A stretch of DNA of 64,000 nt from Maribacter algarum (ex Zhang et al. 2020) (GTDB lineage Bacteria; Bacteroidota; Bacteroidia; Flavobacteriales; Flavobacteriaceae). Below, in pieces: positions 50,992 to 60,580 of the stretch. The DNA is taken from assembly GCF_005885635.1 (NCBI RefSeq), contig NZ_VATY01000003.1, forward strand, positions 186,001 through 250,000, written 5' to 3'. The translations under genes were made by a program, and so were the position numbers. Position 1 is the stretch's first letter. Each line of letters starts with the position of its first letter. The notes under the pieces are model-generated. The model worked only from the letters and a program-made list of their open reading frames with translations. It was not told the DNA's origin and ran no database searches.

Positions 50992-53391
50992 TTATTTTCC
51001 TATAATACGAAGAGAAGTAAAGTTTTTGTTGACTTCGATAGAATGATTTCCGTTTTGATTAATATCCTTTAAGCTTACTTCTTCATTATCAATTTCTATG
51101 CCATCAATTTCGAAAGGAAGGCCATGAAATCTGAACTCTAAGGTGTTATAAGATGTTATGAAAGTACCATCTTTGTGTTGTTGAATGCTCAAGCTATTTG
51201 GCTTACCCTGCAGCTTTAGCTTTCGGTGACTATACCTGCCTTTAGTATAATCGTAGCCGTCTTGCCCATCCTCGTAAACCATAGAATTTTCCACGCCCTC
51301 TTTGTAATATACATCTAGAATTAAGGTGTCAATTATTTTTTCACCCACATACTGCTGTACAGGATATTTAGGAATTATTGCTCCTTCCTTTATAAAAAGC
51401 GGAATTTTATCAAGATCTGCGGCAACCCATTTCTCCTTACCACCATCTACAACTTCCTCTGTCCAGAAATTATACCATTTTCCTCTGGGAATGTACATTC
51501 TTCTACCTTGGGCATTTGGTTCTTGGACCGGACAAACCAAAATCTGGTCACCAAAAATAAATTCATCTGTTCTAAAATGAGTTTGTGGGTCTTCTTGGTC
51601 GAACATGACCAAAGACTTCAACATAGCTATTCCGTTTTTAGAATAGTCGTAGAACATGGTATATAAATATGGAAGCAGCTCATAACGTAATTCGACAAAC
51701 TTTCGAACAATATTGGTTATCTCCTCGTCAAAAGACCATGGTTCTTGATCACCGTGATCACCGCTTGAATGTACTCTACAAAACGGATGAAAAATGCCCA
51801 ACTGAATCCAACGGGCAAAAAGCTCTCCATTTGGTTGTTCTGCAAAGCCCCCAATGTCAGAACCGACAAAAGAATAGCCACTCATGCACATACGCTGCAT
51901 TTGTACATTGGCCAGCCATAAATGTTCCCAGGTCGCTACGTTATCTCCCGTCCATGTACAAGCGTACCTTTGTGTTCCTGCGTATGCTGCTCTCGTAATA
52001 ACAAAAGGTCTTTTCGGGTACGAATGTTTTTTCACTCCATTATACGTGGCCCGCACCATTTGCATTCCATACACATTATGCGATTTTCTATGTGTACTCG
52101 GGTTACCATCATTGTTGTGCCTTGTATCCAAAGGTGCTGTTTTTGAGGGCACTTCCATTACGGCGGGTTCGTTCATATCGTTCCAAACCGCATGGACTCC
52201 CATTTCCGCCATAAATTCTTTGTACAATTCTGCCCACCATTTGCGAACTTCAGGATTTGTAAAATCAGGAAAATGACATTCTCCTGGCCAAACTTTGCCA
52301 TGCATATAGGGTCCATCACCACGCTTGCAGAAATAATCGTTTTCCATAGCTTCTTGATATACCCAATAGTCACGATCAATCTTTATTCCTGGATCGATCA
52401 TAACAACGGTTTTAAAACCATCTTCTTCGAGCTCGCCAATCATTCTCTTTGGGTCTGGGAAACGTGTTTTATCCCATGTAAAACAGCGAAAGCCATCCAT
52501 GTAATCAATATCCAAATAAATGGCATCACATGGAATCTTCAAATCTCGAAACTTCTTGGTAATTTCCTTGACGTTACTTTCAGGAAAATAACTCCATTTA
52601 GACTGTTGATAGCCTAAAGCCCATAGTGGTGGAAGCTCTGGTTTTCCTGTTAAATCGGTATACAAACGTACCACTTTTGACATGTCGGGCCCGTAGATGA
52701 AGTAGTAATTCATTTCGCCACCGTCAGCCCAAAAACTGGCTGTTGTCCGACGTTCATGTGCGAAATCAAAGTGCGTTTTAAAAGAGTTATCGAAGAAAAT
52801 ACCGTATGCCTTGCCGTTTGTGAGGCCGACATAAAAGGGTATCGCCTTATATAAAGGATCTCTGTCTTTTCCGTAAGCATACGAATCAGTAACCCAATTC
52901 TCTAAGCGTTTTCCTTTCAGATTGGAATGTGTTGCCTTATCGCCGAGCCCATAAAAGCTTTCACCTGTTTGGGCTATCTTGCTCATTTTAACGGTATTGC
53001 CCCCATACTCATAGTTCTCTTCCCAATGAAAACCGATTTCGTCTTCATTGATAATATTTCCTTCAGGGTCGGAAATTTGTACACGCATGGTTTTCTTATC
53101 AACTAAAACCTTCATCCGTATAGTTTCAATGAGATATTCTGTTTTGGTTTCAGAAATATCCAACTTATCATAACCTCTGCGCCCAACTTTGCTGATAGCA
53201 TATGAAAAATCAGGCTCGAAATTATAGCTGGTGGCATAGCGAAAACGTAACATACTATTACGTAATACGGTAATTTGAAGTACCACTCCGTTTTCAGAAG
53301 TGAAATACAATTTATCGACATCTTGAAGAAAGTCGACTATCTGGTTGGGGTATAAATTCCCTTTATATTCTAATTCGGTATTCGTAATCAT
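50992..53391 (-). CDS. Glycoside hydrolase family 31 alpha-glucosidase
   Basis: 799 residues without a signal peptide, so cytoplasmic. The GH31 nucleophile lies in VWNDMNEPAVM (about 400-410) and the acid/base Asp in WTGDNVATWEHL (about 478-489). Also typical are FYGLGDKA, PLWALGYQQSKWSYFPE, IYLDIDYMDGFRCFTWD and GSDIGGFAEQP. It releases glucose from the non-reducing ends of alpha-glucans. Located 103 bp after glgB in the same direction, which suggests a role in glycogen or maltodextrin turnover. Confidence 0.93.
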   Translation of the reverse strand: MITNTELEYKGNLYPNQIVDFLQDVDKLYFTSENGVVLQITVLRNSMLRFRYATSYNFEPDFSYAISKVGRRGYDKLDISETKTEYLIETIRMKVLVDKKTMRVQISDPEGNIINEDEIGFHWEENYEYGGNTVKMSKIAQTGESFYGLGDKATHSNLKGKRLENWVTDSYAYGKDRDPLYKAIPFYVGLTNGKAYGIFFDNSFKTHFDFAHERRTTASFWADGGEMNYYFIYGPDMSKVVRLYTDLTGKPELPPLWALGYQQSKWSYFPESNVKEITKKFRDLKIPCDAIYLDIDYMDGFRCFTWDKTRFPDPKRMIGELEEDGFKTVVMIDPGIKIDRDYWVYQEAMENDYFCKRGDGPYMHGKVWPGECHFPDFTNPEVRKWWAELYKEFMAEMGVHAVWNDMNEPAVMEVPSKTAPLDTRHNNDGNPSTHRKSHNVYGMQMVRATYNGVKKHSYPKRPFVITRAAYAGTQRYACTWTGDNVATWEHLWLANVQMQRMCMSGYSFVGSDIGGFAEQPNGELFARWIQLGIFHPFCRVHSSGDHGDQEPWSFDEEITNIVRKFVELRYELLPYLYTMFYDYSKNGIAMLKSLVMFDQEDPQTHFRTDEFIFGDQILVCPVQEPNAQGRRMYIPRGKWYNFWTEEVVDGGKEKWVAADLDKIPLFIKEGAIIPKYPVQQYVGEKIIDTLILDVYYKEGVENSMVYEDGQDGYDYTKGRYSHRKLKLQGKPNSLSIQQHKDGTFITSYNTLEFRFHGLPFEIDGIEIDNEEVSLKDINQNGNHSIEVNKNFTSLRIIGK

Positions 53392-53494
53392 AGTAGGTTG
53401 ATTGTATATTAAGGAAGCAAAAAAAATACATTACTACCTAAACTTGAAATAATTACAGCTGAAATTTTCAACTATAACGATATCCTCAAATTTT

Positions 53495-55393
53495 CTATTT
53501 AAAAATAACAATACTTAAAGGCGGAATGGTCATTTCAACGGATTTATTATGTCCATGCCATTCTTTGGAGCTCAATTTCGAAATCTTCGTGTCCATACCC
53601 GAGCCGCCATATTTTTTAGCATCACTATTGAAAAGCTCTTTTACTTGTCCTGATTTCTTCGGAATTCCTATACGATAGTTTTCCCTTGGAACTGGTGTAA
53701 GATTAAGAGCAATGTAAATATCGTTTTTGTCATCATGCCCCTTACGGATATAAGTCAAAACAGAATTCTCATGATCACCATAATCAATCCATTGAAAGCC
53801 TTCCGGACTAAATTGTTTTTCATATAAGGCTGGATATGATTTGTAGAACACATTTAAATCTTTTACCAATTGTTGAACACCTGAGTGCACCTCATAATCC
53901 AACAAATGCCAATCTAAACTTTGTTGGAAGTTCCATTCAGAAGTCTGCCCAAATTCACCTCCTTGGAATATCAAATTGGTTCCCGGATGTGTGAACATAT
54001 ATCCAAAAAGCAAGCGCAAATTTGCAAATTTCTGCCATTCATCACCTGGCATGCGATATACCAGTGATTGTTTGCCATATACCACCTCATCGTGCGAGAA
54101 CGGAAGCATAAAATTCTCCGTAAAGGCGTAGGTCATGCTGAAAGTCAAATCATTTTGGTGATACTTTCTATTGATGGGGTCTTTTTTGAAATACTCTAAA
54201 GTATCGTGCATCCAGCCCATCATCCACTTCATTCCAAAACCTAGTCCACCTAAACTGACAGGTTTTGAAACCCCTGTAAATGCGGTTGATTCTTCAGCAA
54301 TTGTCTGAACACCTTCGAAATTTTCGTAAACAGCTTGATTCAATTCCCGAATAAATGAAAGCGCTTCCAAATTTTCATTATTGCCGTACATATTAGGTTC
54401 CCACTCCCCTTCTTCACGAGAATAGTCCAAATAAATCATTGAAGCCACAGCGTCGACACGAAGTGCATCAACATGAAACTGGTCGAGCCAAAAAAGCGCA
54501 TTGCTTATCAAAAATGCTCGAACTTCATTGCGACCATAATTAAAAATCAAACTTTTCCAATCAGGGTGGTATCCTTTTCTTCTATCGGGATGTTCGTATA
54601 AATGAGAGCCATCGAAGAACCCTAATCCGTGCGCATCTTCTGGGAAATGAGAAGGCACCCAATCCAAAATAACCCCAATATCATTCTGATGTAATTTATC
54701 TACCAATAGTTTAAAACCTTCGGGTTCACCAAAACGTGAAGTCGGGGCAAAATATCCCGTAAGCTGATATCCCCAAGAAGGGTCATACGGATATTCCATT
54801 ATTGGCATGAACTCCACATGGGTGAAACCCATTTCTTTTACATAGTCCACTAAATCCTTAGCCAATTCTTCATAACTCAAGAATTCATTTCCATTCTTCT
54901 TTTTCCAAGAGCCTAAATGCACTTCGTAGACCGAATAGGGTCTATCGAGTCCGTTTTTTTCGGCGCGATACCCCATCCATTTCTTGTCCCTCCAAGTATA
55001 TTTAGCATCCCAAATAACCGAAGCCGTATTGGGTGGGTGCTCACAGTAGCGCGCAAATGGGTCTGCTTTTTCAGTGACGATTCCATGATTATTTGAATGA
55101 ATCTTGTATTTGTAAATTTCACCATGACCGATACTAGGGATAAACCCTTCCCATATTCCGCTTTCATCCCAACGCACATTTAGTCCATGTTCTCCGTCTT
55201 GCCATGCATTGAACTCCCCAACTACCGAAACTGAATTTGCGGTTGGCGCCCAAACAGAAAAATATGTTCCTTTTACGCCATCAACTTCCGTTGGATGAGA
55301 ACCGAGCTTCTCGTATAATTTATAATGCTTTCCCGATTTGAATAAGTTAATATCAAAATCAGAAAAAAGACTGTGAGCGATGACCTTTGACAT
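53495..55393 (-). CDS. glgB: 1,4-alpha-glucan branching enzyme
   Basis: 632 residues from the ATG at 55393; an upstream TTG at 55414 would add seven residues that look foreign. CBM48 is visible at about 30-110 (YFSVWAPTANSVSVVGEFNAW), and the GH13 core has VYEVHLGSW, EFMPIMEYPYDPSWGYQ, DWVPSHF, the nucleophile in DALRVDAVASMIY (about 312), the acid/base Glu in IAEESTAF (about 368) and FSHDEVVYGK. It makes alpha-1,6 branches in glycogen. Other glg genes are not in the window. Forms a likely operon with the GH31 gene. Confidence 0.95.
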   Translation of the reverse strand: MSKVIAHSLFSDFDINLFKSGKHYKLYEKLGSHPTEVDGVKGTYFSVWAPTANSVSVVGEFNAWQDGEHGLNVRWDESGIWEGFIPSIGHGEIYKYKIHSNNHGIVTEKADPFARYCEHPPNTASVIWDAKYTWRDKKWMGYRAEKNGLDRPYSVYEVHLGSWKKKNGNEFLSYEELAKDLVDYVKEMGFTHVEFMPIMEYPYDPSWGYQLTGYFAPTSRFGEPEGFKLLVDKLHQNDIGVILDWVPSHFPEDAHGLGFFDGSHLYEHPDRRKGYHPDWKSLIFNYGRNEVRAFLISNALFWLDQFHVDALRVDAVASMIYLDYSREEGEWEPNMYGNNENLEALSFIRELNQAVYENFEGVQTIAEESTAFTGVSKPVSLGGLGFGMKWMMGWMHDTLEYFKKDPINRKYHQNDLTFSMTYAFTENFMLPFSHDEVVYGKQSLVYRMPGDEWQKFANLRLLFGYMFTHPGTNLIFQGGEFGQTSEWNFQQSLDWHLLDYEVHSGVQQLVKDLNVFYKSYPALYEKQFSPEGFQWIDYGDHENSVLTYIRKGHDDKNDIYIALNLTPVPRENYRIGIPKKSGQVKELFNSDAKKYGGSGMDTKISKLSSKEWHGHNKSVEMTIPPLSIVIFK

Positions 55394-55590
55394 AAAGTGC
55401 TGTATTTGTTGCAAAAGTAATCAACTTTGTAGGATTGAATACCGTAAGAATCGGCAGATATCTTTTTCTTGATTCCTCTTGCTAAATTACCAATATAAGG
55501 CTGAATTTTTGATAAACTGAAAAAAGTGGAACGCTTTTTGAAATATAAATTACAACTTTGAAAAATTCGTATAAACTAAATACTATTATT

Positions 55591-56160
55591 ATGAAAAAAG
55601 CAACGCTAATACTCGGCGCATTTCTGACACTTTTTATGGTTTCCTGTGAAGTAAACGGCCTTGATGGACGTGATGGATTGGATGGGCTTGATGGAAGAGA
55701 CGGGTTAGATGGCCAAGATGGTGTGAATATTCTAGCCAACGTAATCGATATAGAGGGGGATTTCACACCCGAAGGAGATTACAGAATTTTATATGAGTTT
55801 CCAGATACCATTGAGGTTTTTGAAACAGATTTAGTCTTAGTTTATATTCTTTTTGACCAAACTGAAGATAGCAACGGTGAAGCCATAGACATTTGGCGTT
55901 TACTACCGCAGACTTTAATTGTTGACCAAGGTCTTTTGCAATATAACTTTGACCATACCTTTTTAGATGTAAGCATATTCTTAGAGGCAGATTTTGATTT
56001 AGGTCTTCTACTACCTGGCGATACTGAGCAACAAGTGTTTCGCATAGCTGTGGTACCAGGAGAAAAGTCTGGCAAATCAAGCCTTGACCATACGGATATC
56101 GAAGCTGTGATGGCTCATATAGGTGTGTCAGAAAAAGACGTTTCAAAAGTAAAGTTATAG
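55591..56160 (+). CDS. Collagen-like Gly-x-Asp lipoprotein, unknown function
   Basis: 189 residues from the ATG at 55591. The signal ends in a lipobox (FLTLFMVSC), so the cysteine at about 18 is acylated. Next comes a short run of eight Gly-x-x triplets of the form G-L/R/Q-D (GLDGRDGLDGLDGRDGLDG), like the collagen-type repeats in other Bacteroidota lipoproteins. The remainder (about 50-189) is a beta-rich domain with FPDTIEVFETDLVLVYILF and VFRIAVVPGEKS, family not recognised. Followed by a terminator. Confidence 0.8.
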   Translation: MKKATLILGAFLTLFMVSCEVNGLDGRDGLDGLDGRDGLDGQDGVNILANVIDIEGDFTPEGDYRILYEFPDTIEVFETDLVLVYILFDQTEDSNGEAIDIWRLLPQTLIVDQGLLQYNFDHTFLDVSIFLEADFDLGLLLPGDTEQQVFRIAVVPGEKSGKSSLDHTDIEAVMAHIGVSEKDVSKVKL

Positions 56161-56188
56161 TCGAACATAATTGTCTTTTAAAAAACTT

Positions 56189-56228
56189 AAGAATCCTGTT
56201 TTCTCAATGATAACAGGATTCTTTAATT
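56189..56228 (+). terminator. Terminator of the collagen-like lipoprotein gene
   Basis: AAGAATCCTGTT (56189-56200) and AACAGGATTCTT (56212-56223) form a 12-bp stem with an 11-nt loop, then TTAATTTT. Confidence 0.85.
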
Positions 56229-56290
56229 TTATGACTTCCTTAAGAAAGGAATAACTACATACTACGTCTGAACTATAAAATTATTAACTC

Positions 56291-56791
56291 ATGCAAAAAA
56301 ATATCGCCATTATTCTTGTGCTGCTTTTTGCAAGCTGCAAGGGAAACTCCCAGGAAAAGAAAGAAGTACTTGCCAAATCCGATGCAAAAGAAAAAGTCTT
56401 TGCTGTTACTAAAACGGAAGCTGAGTGGCAAAATCAATTAACCCCAGATCAATATTATGTCTTACGCAAAGCGGCTACGGAGAATCCTTTTACGAGTGAA
56501 CTACTGGAAAATAAGGAAGAAGGGGTATATGTTTGTCAAGGATGTGATACACCGCTTTTTGAAAGTAAAACCAAATTTAAATCAGGTACAGGATGGCCAA
56601 GTTTTTACCAAGAAATTGAAGGTAACGTTGCTTATGATGTGGATTATAAAATCGGCTATAAACGTACCGAAGAGCATTGCGCTACCTGTGGCGGACATTT
56701 GGGCCATGTTTTCGAAGATGGGCCAGAGCCAACTGGAGAAAGACATTGCATTAACGGAGTTGCACTAAAATTCATCCCGGCAGAGAAATAA
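56291..56791 (+). CDS. msrB: Peptide-methionine (R)-S-oxide reductase, lipoprotein
   Basis: 166 residues. The lipoprotein signal (IAIILVLLFASC) places MsrB in the envelope. The zinc-binding CxxC pairs are VCQGC (about 79-83) and CATC (about 127-130); FKSGTGWPSFY (about 96-106) and the catalytic cysteine in RHCINGVALKF (about 152-162) are typical. It repairs oxidised methionine in proteins. It stands alone with a terminator downstream. Confidence 0.96.
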   Translation: MQKNIAIILVLLFASCKGNSQEKKEVLAKSDAKEKVFAVTKTEAEWQNQLTPDQYYVLRKAATENPFTSELLENKEEGVYVCQGCDTPLFESKTKFKSGTGWPSFYQEIEGNVAYDVDYKIGYKRTEEHCATCGGHLGHVFEDGPEPTGERHCINGVALKFIPAEK

Positions 56792-56829
56792 TTTCAATAC
56801 ATATTCCCGAAACCTAAATCGGGTTCAAG

Positions 56830-56875
56830 ATTCCAAATCCTAGCTTATCAAAGTCTAGAGTTTGGAATTTTTTCT
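56830..56875 (+). terminator. Terminator of msrB
   Basis: ATTCCAAA (56830-56837) and TTTGGAAT (56861-56868) form the base of a longer hairpin, followed by TTTTTTCTTTT. Confidence 0.7.
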
Positions 56876-56902
56876 TTTGACGATTTGTTATCTTCGAAGT
56901 AT

Positions 56903-57433
56903 ATGAATTATCAAGAAAACTACATTGAGAGTGCGGTATTTGAATTCAAACGATATAAAACGCTAGGGGACAAAACCTTTGCGCAACTTGAAGAAAAAAA
57001 TATCCATTGGACATTTTCTGAAATAGATAATAGCATTTCCATTATCGTCAAACACATGGTAGGAAATATGCTGAGTCGTTGGACAAATTTCTTAACAGAG
57101 GACGGTGAAAAATCATGGAGAAATAGAGAAACCGAATTCAAGGATGCATACGCTTCAAAAGCTGAGATGATAGAAGCTTGGGAAAAAGGATGGAACTGTC
57201 TTTTTGAGGCGATAGCCTCAATCAATTCCGATAACTTTGATTCAAAAATCAAAATTAGAAATGAGGAACATACAGTTTTTGAAGCAGTTAATCGACAACT
57301 AGCCCATTATGCCAATCATGTTGGGCAAATTATATTTATAGGAAGAATGATTAAAAAAAGTGAATGGGTTTCTCTATCTATTGCCAAAGGAAAATCTGAT
57401 GATTTTAATCGTCAAAGATTTAGAAAATCATAG
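56903..57433 (+). CDS. DUF1572 (DinB-like) protein
   Basis: 176 residues from the ATG at 56903; a TTG at 56885 is less likely. The sequence is all-helical with IVKHMVGNMLSRWTNFL, histidine-containing helices and RQLAHYANHVGQIIFIGRM at about 134-152, whose histidines fit the metal site of DinB-like four-helix proteins (DUF1572). Function of the family is not established, possibly thiol- or metal-dependent. No partner genes nearby. Confidence 0.85.
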   Translation: MNYQENYIESAVFEFKRYKTLGDKTFAQLEEKNIHWTFSEIDNSISIIVKHMVGNMLSRWTNFLTEDGEKSWRNRETEFKDAYASKAEMIEAWEKGWNCLFEAIASINSDNFDSKIKIRNEEHTVFEAVNRQLAHYANHVGQIIFIGRMIKKSEWVSLSIAKGKSDDFNRQRFRKS

Positions 57434-57510
57434 TTCATCCCTCGCACTTCGTATTTCGCACTTCGTATTTTTCTCTTCATTTTTTATAACATTATTTTGG
57501 ATTTTGTTAC

Positions 57511-57542
57511 TTGCTTTTTGCTACCTGAAATGCGTACTTTTG
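57511..57542 (+). promoter_or_regulatory. Probable promoter of lpdA
   Basis: TACTTTTG at 57535-57542 fits TAnnTTTG; TTG at 57511-57513 is 21 nt upstream. The ATG is 46 nt downstream. Confidence 0.5.
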
Positions 57543-57550
57543 CACTCGCT

Positions 57551-57566
57551 CCCGATAGCTTTCGGG
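57551..57566. repeat. Short palindrome CCCGATAGCTTTCGGG in the lpdA leader
   Basis: CCCGA and TCGGG flank a 6-nt centre. Close relatives of this 16-mer (CCCGATAGCTATCGGG type) are, as I recall, dispersed in flavobacterial genomes. A direct repeat CGCACTTCGTATTT is found just upstream near 57443-57471. Confidence 0.4.
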
Positions 57567-57588
57567 TTGAACACTAAAAATTAAGTTT

Positions 57589-58980
57589 ATGAGCAATTTT
57601 GATGTTATTGTTTTAGGTAGTGGTCCTGGAGGGTATGTAACCGCTATTAGAGCTTCTCAACTGGGTTTGAAGACCGCAATTATAGAAAAAGAAAGCCTCG
57701 GAGGGGTTTGCCTCAATTGGGGATGTATTCCAACCAAAGCTTTATTAAAATCTGCTCAAGTATTTGAATATCTGCAACATGCTGGCGACTATGGACTAAA
57801 AGCTGATGGCGTTGATAAAGATTTCGATGCTGTTGTCAAAAGAAGCCGTGGTGTTGCTGACGGAATGAGCAAAGGTGTTCAATTCTTAATGAAAAAGAAC
57901 AAAATCGAAGTTATCAATGGCTTCGGAAAAGTAAAAGCAGGAAAAAAGATTTCGGTTAAGGGTGAAGACGGGAAAGAAACCGAATATTCTGCAAGTCACA
58001 TTATCATCGCCACTGGTGCGCGAAGTCGCGAGCTACCAAGTTTACCACAAGACGGTAAAAAGATTATCGGCTATCGTGAAGCAATGACTTTGGACAAACA
58101 ACCCAAAAAGATGATTGTTGTTGGTAGTGGTGCTATCGGAATTGAATTTGCCTATTTCTATAACTCTATGGGAACTGAAGTGACCGTAGTTGAATATCTA
58201 CCTAGAATTGTTCCTGTTGAAGATGAAGATGTTTCGAAACAATTGGAACGTAGTTTTAAAAAATCTGGAATTAAAATAATGACTTCTGCGGAAGTAACGG
58301 GGGTGGATACTTCTGGGGATGGTGTTAAGGCAACTGTAAAAACGTCCAAAGGTGAAGAAATACTTGAAGCTGACATTGTACTTTCCGCGGTTGGTATTAA
58401 AACCAACATTGAGAATATTGGCTTAGAGGATGTAGGTATTGCTACCGATAGAGATAAGATTTTGGTAAATGATTTTTATCAAACCAATATTCCTGGTTAC
58501 TATGCTATTGGTGATGTTACTCCCGGGCAGGCTTTAGCACATGTTGCCTCAGCAGAGGGAATTCTTTGTGTTGAGAAAATCGCAGGAATGCATGTTGAAG
58601 CTTTGGACTATGGCAATATTCCTGGATGCACCTATTGTTCTCCCGAAATCGCTTCTGTTGGTTTAACTGAAGCACAGGCCAAAGAAGCTGGACACGATAT
58701 TAAAGTTGGTAAATTTCCTTTTTCCGCCAGTGGAAAAGCAAAGGCTTCCGGTGCGTCTGACGGATTTGTAAAAGTGATTTTCGATGCCAAATATGGCGAA
58801 TGGTTAGGATGCCATATGATTGGGGCAGGCGTTACCGATATGATTGCAGAAGCTGTTTTAGGGCGTAAATTGGAAACTACGGGCCATGAAGTCCTAAAAG
58901 CCGTTCACCCTCACCCAACGATGAGTGAAGCGGTCATGGAAGCCGTAGCGGACGCTTACGACGAAGTAATTCACTTGTAA
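57589..58980 (+). CDS. lpdA: Dihydrolipoyl dehydrogenase (E3)
   Basis: 463 residues. FAD-binding VIVLGSGPGGYVTAIRA at the N-terminus, the redox disulphide in GGVCLNWGCIPTKAL (about 39-53), NAD-binding IVVGSGAIGIEFAYFY (about 175-190), IGDVTPGQALAHVASAEG and the active-site His-Glu in HPHPTMSEAVMEA (about 443-455). E3 reoxidises the lipoyl arms of 2-oxo-acid dehydrogenases and the glycine cleavage system. No E1 or E2 gene is adjacent; the PepSY gene follows after one base. Confidence 0.95.
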   Translation: MSNFDVIVLGSGPGGYVTAIRASQLGLKTAIIEKESLGGVCLNWGCIPTKALLKSAQVFEYLQHAGDYGLKADGVDKDFDAVVKRSRGVADGMSKGVQFLMKKNKIEVINGFGKVKAGKKISVKGEDGKETEYSASHIIIATGARSRELPSLPQDGKKIIGYREAMTLDKQPKKMIVVGSGAIGIEFAYFYNSMGTEVTVVEYLPRIVPVEDEDVSKQLERSFKKSGIKIMTSAEVTGVDTSGDGVKATVKTSKGEEILEADIVLSAVGIKTNIENIGLEDVGIATDRDKILVNDFYQTNIPGYYAIGDVTPGQALAHVASAEGILCVEKIAGMHVEALDYGNIPGCTYCSPEIASVGLTEAQAKEAGHDIKVGKFPFSASGKAKASGASDGFVKVIFDAKYGEWLGCHMIGAGVTDMIAEAVLGRKLETTGHEVLKAVHPHPTMSEAVMEAVADAYDEVIHL

Positions 58981-58981
58981 T

Positions 58982-59536
58982 ATGAAGTGGGAAAATAGAA
59001 ATGTCCATAGAGATGTAGCCTATTTTTATATCGGGCTAATAATTGCTTTTTCTTTTTCAGGAATTATTCTGAACCACCGTGCCGATTGGTATCCGATGGA
59101 TTATGCTTATGAGACCAAAGATGTTCAATTAGAACTTCCTTCGGATAAGAATGCGATTGATTCGGAAAAATTTATCAAAGGTATTTCTGAAAAGTGGGAA
59201 TTAGATGCCGAATATGACAGTCACCGTATTCGAGACAACGAACTTCGTGTTTTCTATAAAGATAATATTGTTTTAGATGCTGATATCACTACAGGAAAGG
59301 GCGTTGTGGAATACAAGCGTAAAACACCTGTATTAGGACAAACCATGTTTTTGCATAAGACCACCAATAAATTCTGGATTTGGTATTCTGATATCTTTGG
59401 AATTGGTATGTTGATTATTGCTTTTACCGGAATGTTCATTATCACCAAAGGAAAAAACACATTTAAAAGAAGAGGTTGGAAACTAGCCCTTGCTGGATTA
59501 GTCTTTCCTATCATAATACTCATCTTATTTAGCTAA
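58982..59536 (+). CDS. PepSY-type membrane protein
   Basis: 184 residues with a membrane helix near each end (about 13-30, FYIGLIIAFSFSGIILN; 138-155, GIGMLIIAFTGMFIITKG) and a third at the C-terminus (LALAGLVFPIIILILF). The middle (about 50-110) is a PepSY-like periplasmic domain. Proteins of this kind (PepSY_TM) often accompany ferric reductases or iron uptake; the conserved HRDVAYFYIG and FLHKTTNKFWIWYSDIFG blocks are seen. It begins one base after the lpdA stop. Confidence 0.8.
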   Translation: MKWENRNVHRDVAYFYIGLIIAFSFSGIILNHRADWYPMDYAYETKDVQLELPSDKNAIDSEKFIKGISEKWELDAEYDSHRIRDNELRVFYKDNIVLDADITTGKGVVEYKRKTPVLGQTMFLHKTTNKFWIWYSDIFGIGMLIIAFTGMFIITKGKNTFKRRGWKLALAGLVFPIIILILFS

Positions 59537-59546
59537 AACATCAGAA

Positions 59547-59846
59547 ATGCTCAACCTTTTTAGAATCACATCAATCTTGGAAGGCATATCGTATTTGTCT
59601 TTATTTGCCGTAACCATGCCTTTGAAATATTTGGCAGACATTCCAATGCCAAATAAATATGCTGGTTATGCACATGGCGTCCTATTTATCGCCTACATCT
59701 TGATTGCCGCTATTTTTTGGTTCCAGAAAAAATGGTCATTGAAGAGAGGTTTTATATTGGTAATTGCTTCCCTCCTTCCCTTCGCTACATTTTATGTGGA
59801 CGAAAAATATCTAAAACCCCTGAAATCAGGGAACGCTAGTACTTAG
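59547..59846 (+). CDS. DUF3817 membrane protein
   Basis: 99 residues with three membrane helices. The family block is FRITSILEGISYLSLFAVTMPLKY at the N-terminus in two parts and HGVLFIAYIL in the middle, which match DUF3817. Function unknown. It is 10 bp after the PepSY gene and most likely on the same transcript. Confidence 0.85.
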   Translation: MLNLFRITSILEGISYLSLFAVTMPLKYLADIPMPNKYAGYAHGVLFIAYILIAAIFWFQKKWSLKRGFILVIASLLPFATFYVDEKYLKPLKSGNAST

Positions 59847-59888
59847 ATTTGGTTGATATTTGCACTATAGAAGACCAAATATCAAATT

Positions 59889-60578
59889 ATGTATTACCAA
59901 GTAACTGATTTCTACGACCCGATTGGGCAAAAAGAAATATCAAGTAAATGTCCTGATTGTGGAAGTCAAAATTGTCTAGAACTTCATTTTTATCAAAAGA
60001 GAATAGAAACCCCATTCTCTAAAAAGGTATCTAAAAAGGTAACCGGGGTTTTAGTATGTCGCAACACTGAAACTGAAATCTCACCCGTTCTTTGGACAAA
60101 TGAAATCGAGAATTATTTCAATACTGAAAAATCAAAATTGAAGCTTCATTCGACCGGACTTAAATTCAACAAGTGGTTTTATTTCATTCTAATTGTTCCG
60201 ACACTACTAATTCTAGGCGGCATTGGGTATTCTATGTGGGAGCATAATACCTACATGAATCAAAGCGCATCAATAGAAAATTCAGCTGTCGGTGATAAAG
60301 TGATGGTAATGCAAACCTTTTTAGAAAAGAATTCCACCAAAAGTTATGGAAACACTTGGTATCAAATTATTGGCATTGACTCAGACACAATTTTTCTAAA
60401 ACAGCATGCTGATTTTAGCAATGAAGATGGATTTGATTTTGATTTAGAAGATAAAAATTTTACCGGGGAAACTATCAAAGCTTCTCTACCACGCTTTAAA
60501 GAACGAAGTGTCATGGGCTTTGATTATACGGATATGAAATTTTCAGGATATATTACAGATATTCAAAAGAAGGAATAA
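59889..60578 (+). CDS. Membrane protein with N-terminal zinc-ribbon-like motif, unknown function
   Basis: 229 residues. The N-terminal cytoplasmic part has CPDCGSQNC (about 21-29) and a later single cysteine (VLVCRNTE), which may form an incomplete zinc ribbon. One membrane helix (about 96-117, FYFILIVPTLLILGGIGYSMW) leads to a periplasmic domain with KVMVMQTFLEK and TIFLKQHADFS. No family recognised. The next gene follows after two bases, so the pair is co-expressed. Confidence 0.65.
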   Translation: MYYQVTDFYDPIGQKEISSKCPDCGSQNCLELHFYQKRIETPFSKKVSKKVTGVLVCRNTETEISPVLWTNEIENYFNTEKSKLKLHSTGLKFNKWFYFILIVPTLLILGGIGYSMWEHNTYMNQSASIENSAVGDKVMVMQTFLEKNSTKSYGNTWYQIIGIDSDTIFLKQHADFSNEDGFDFDLEDKNFTGETIKASLPRFKERSVMGFDYTDMKFSGYITDIQKKE

Positions 60579-60580
60579 GT

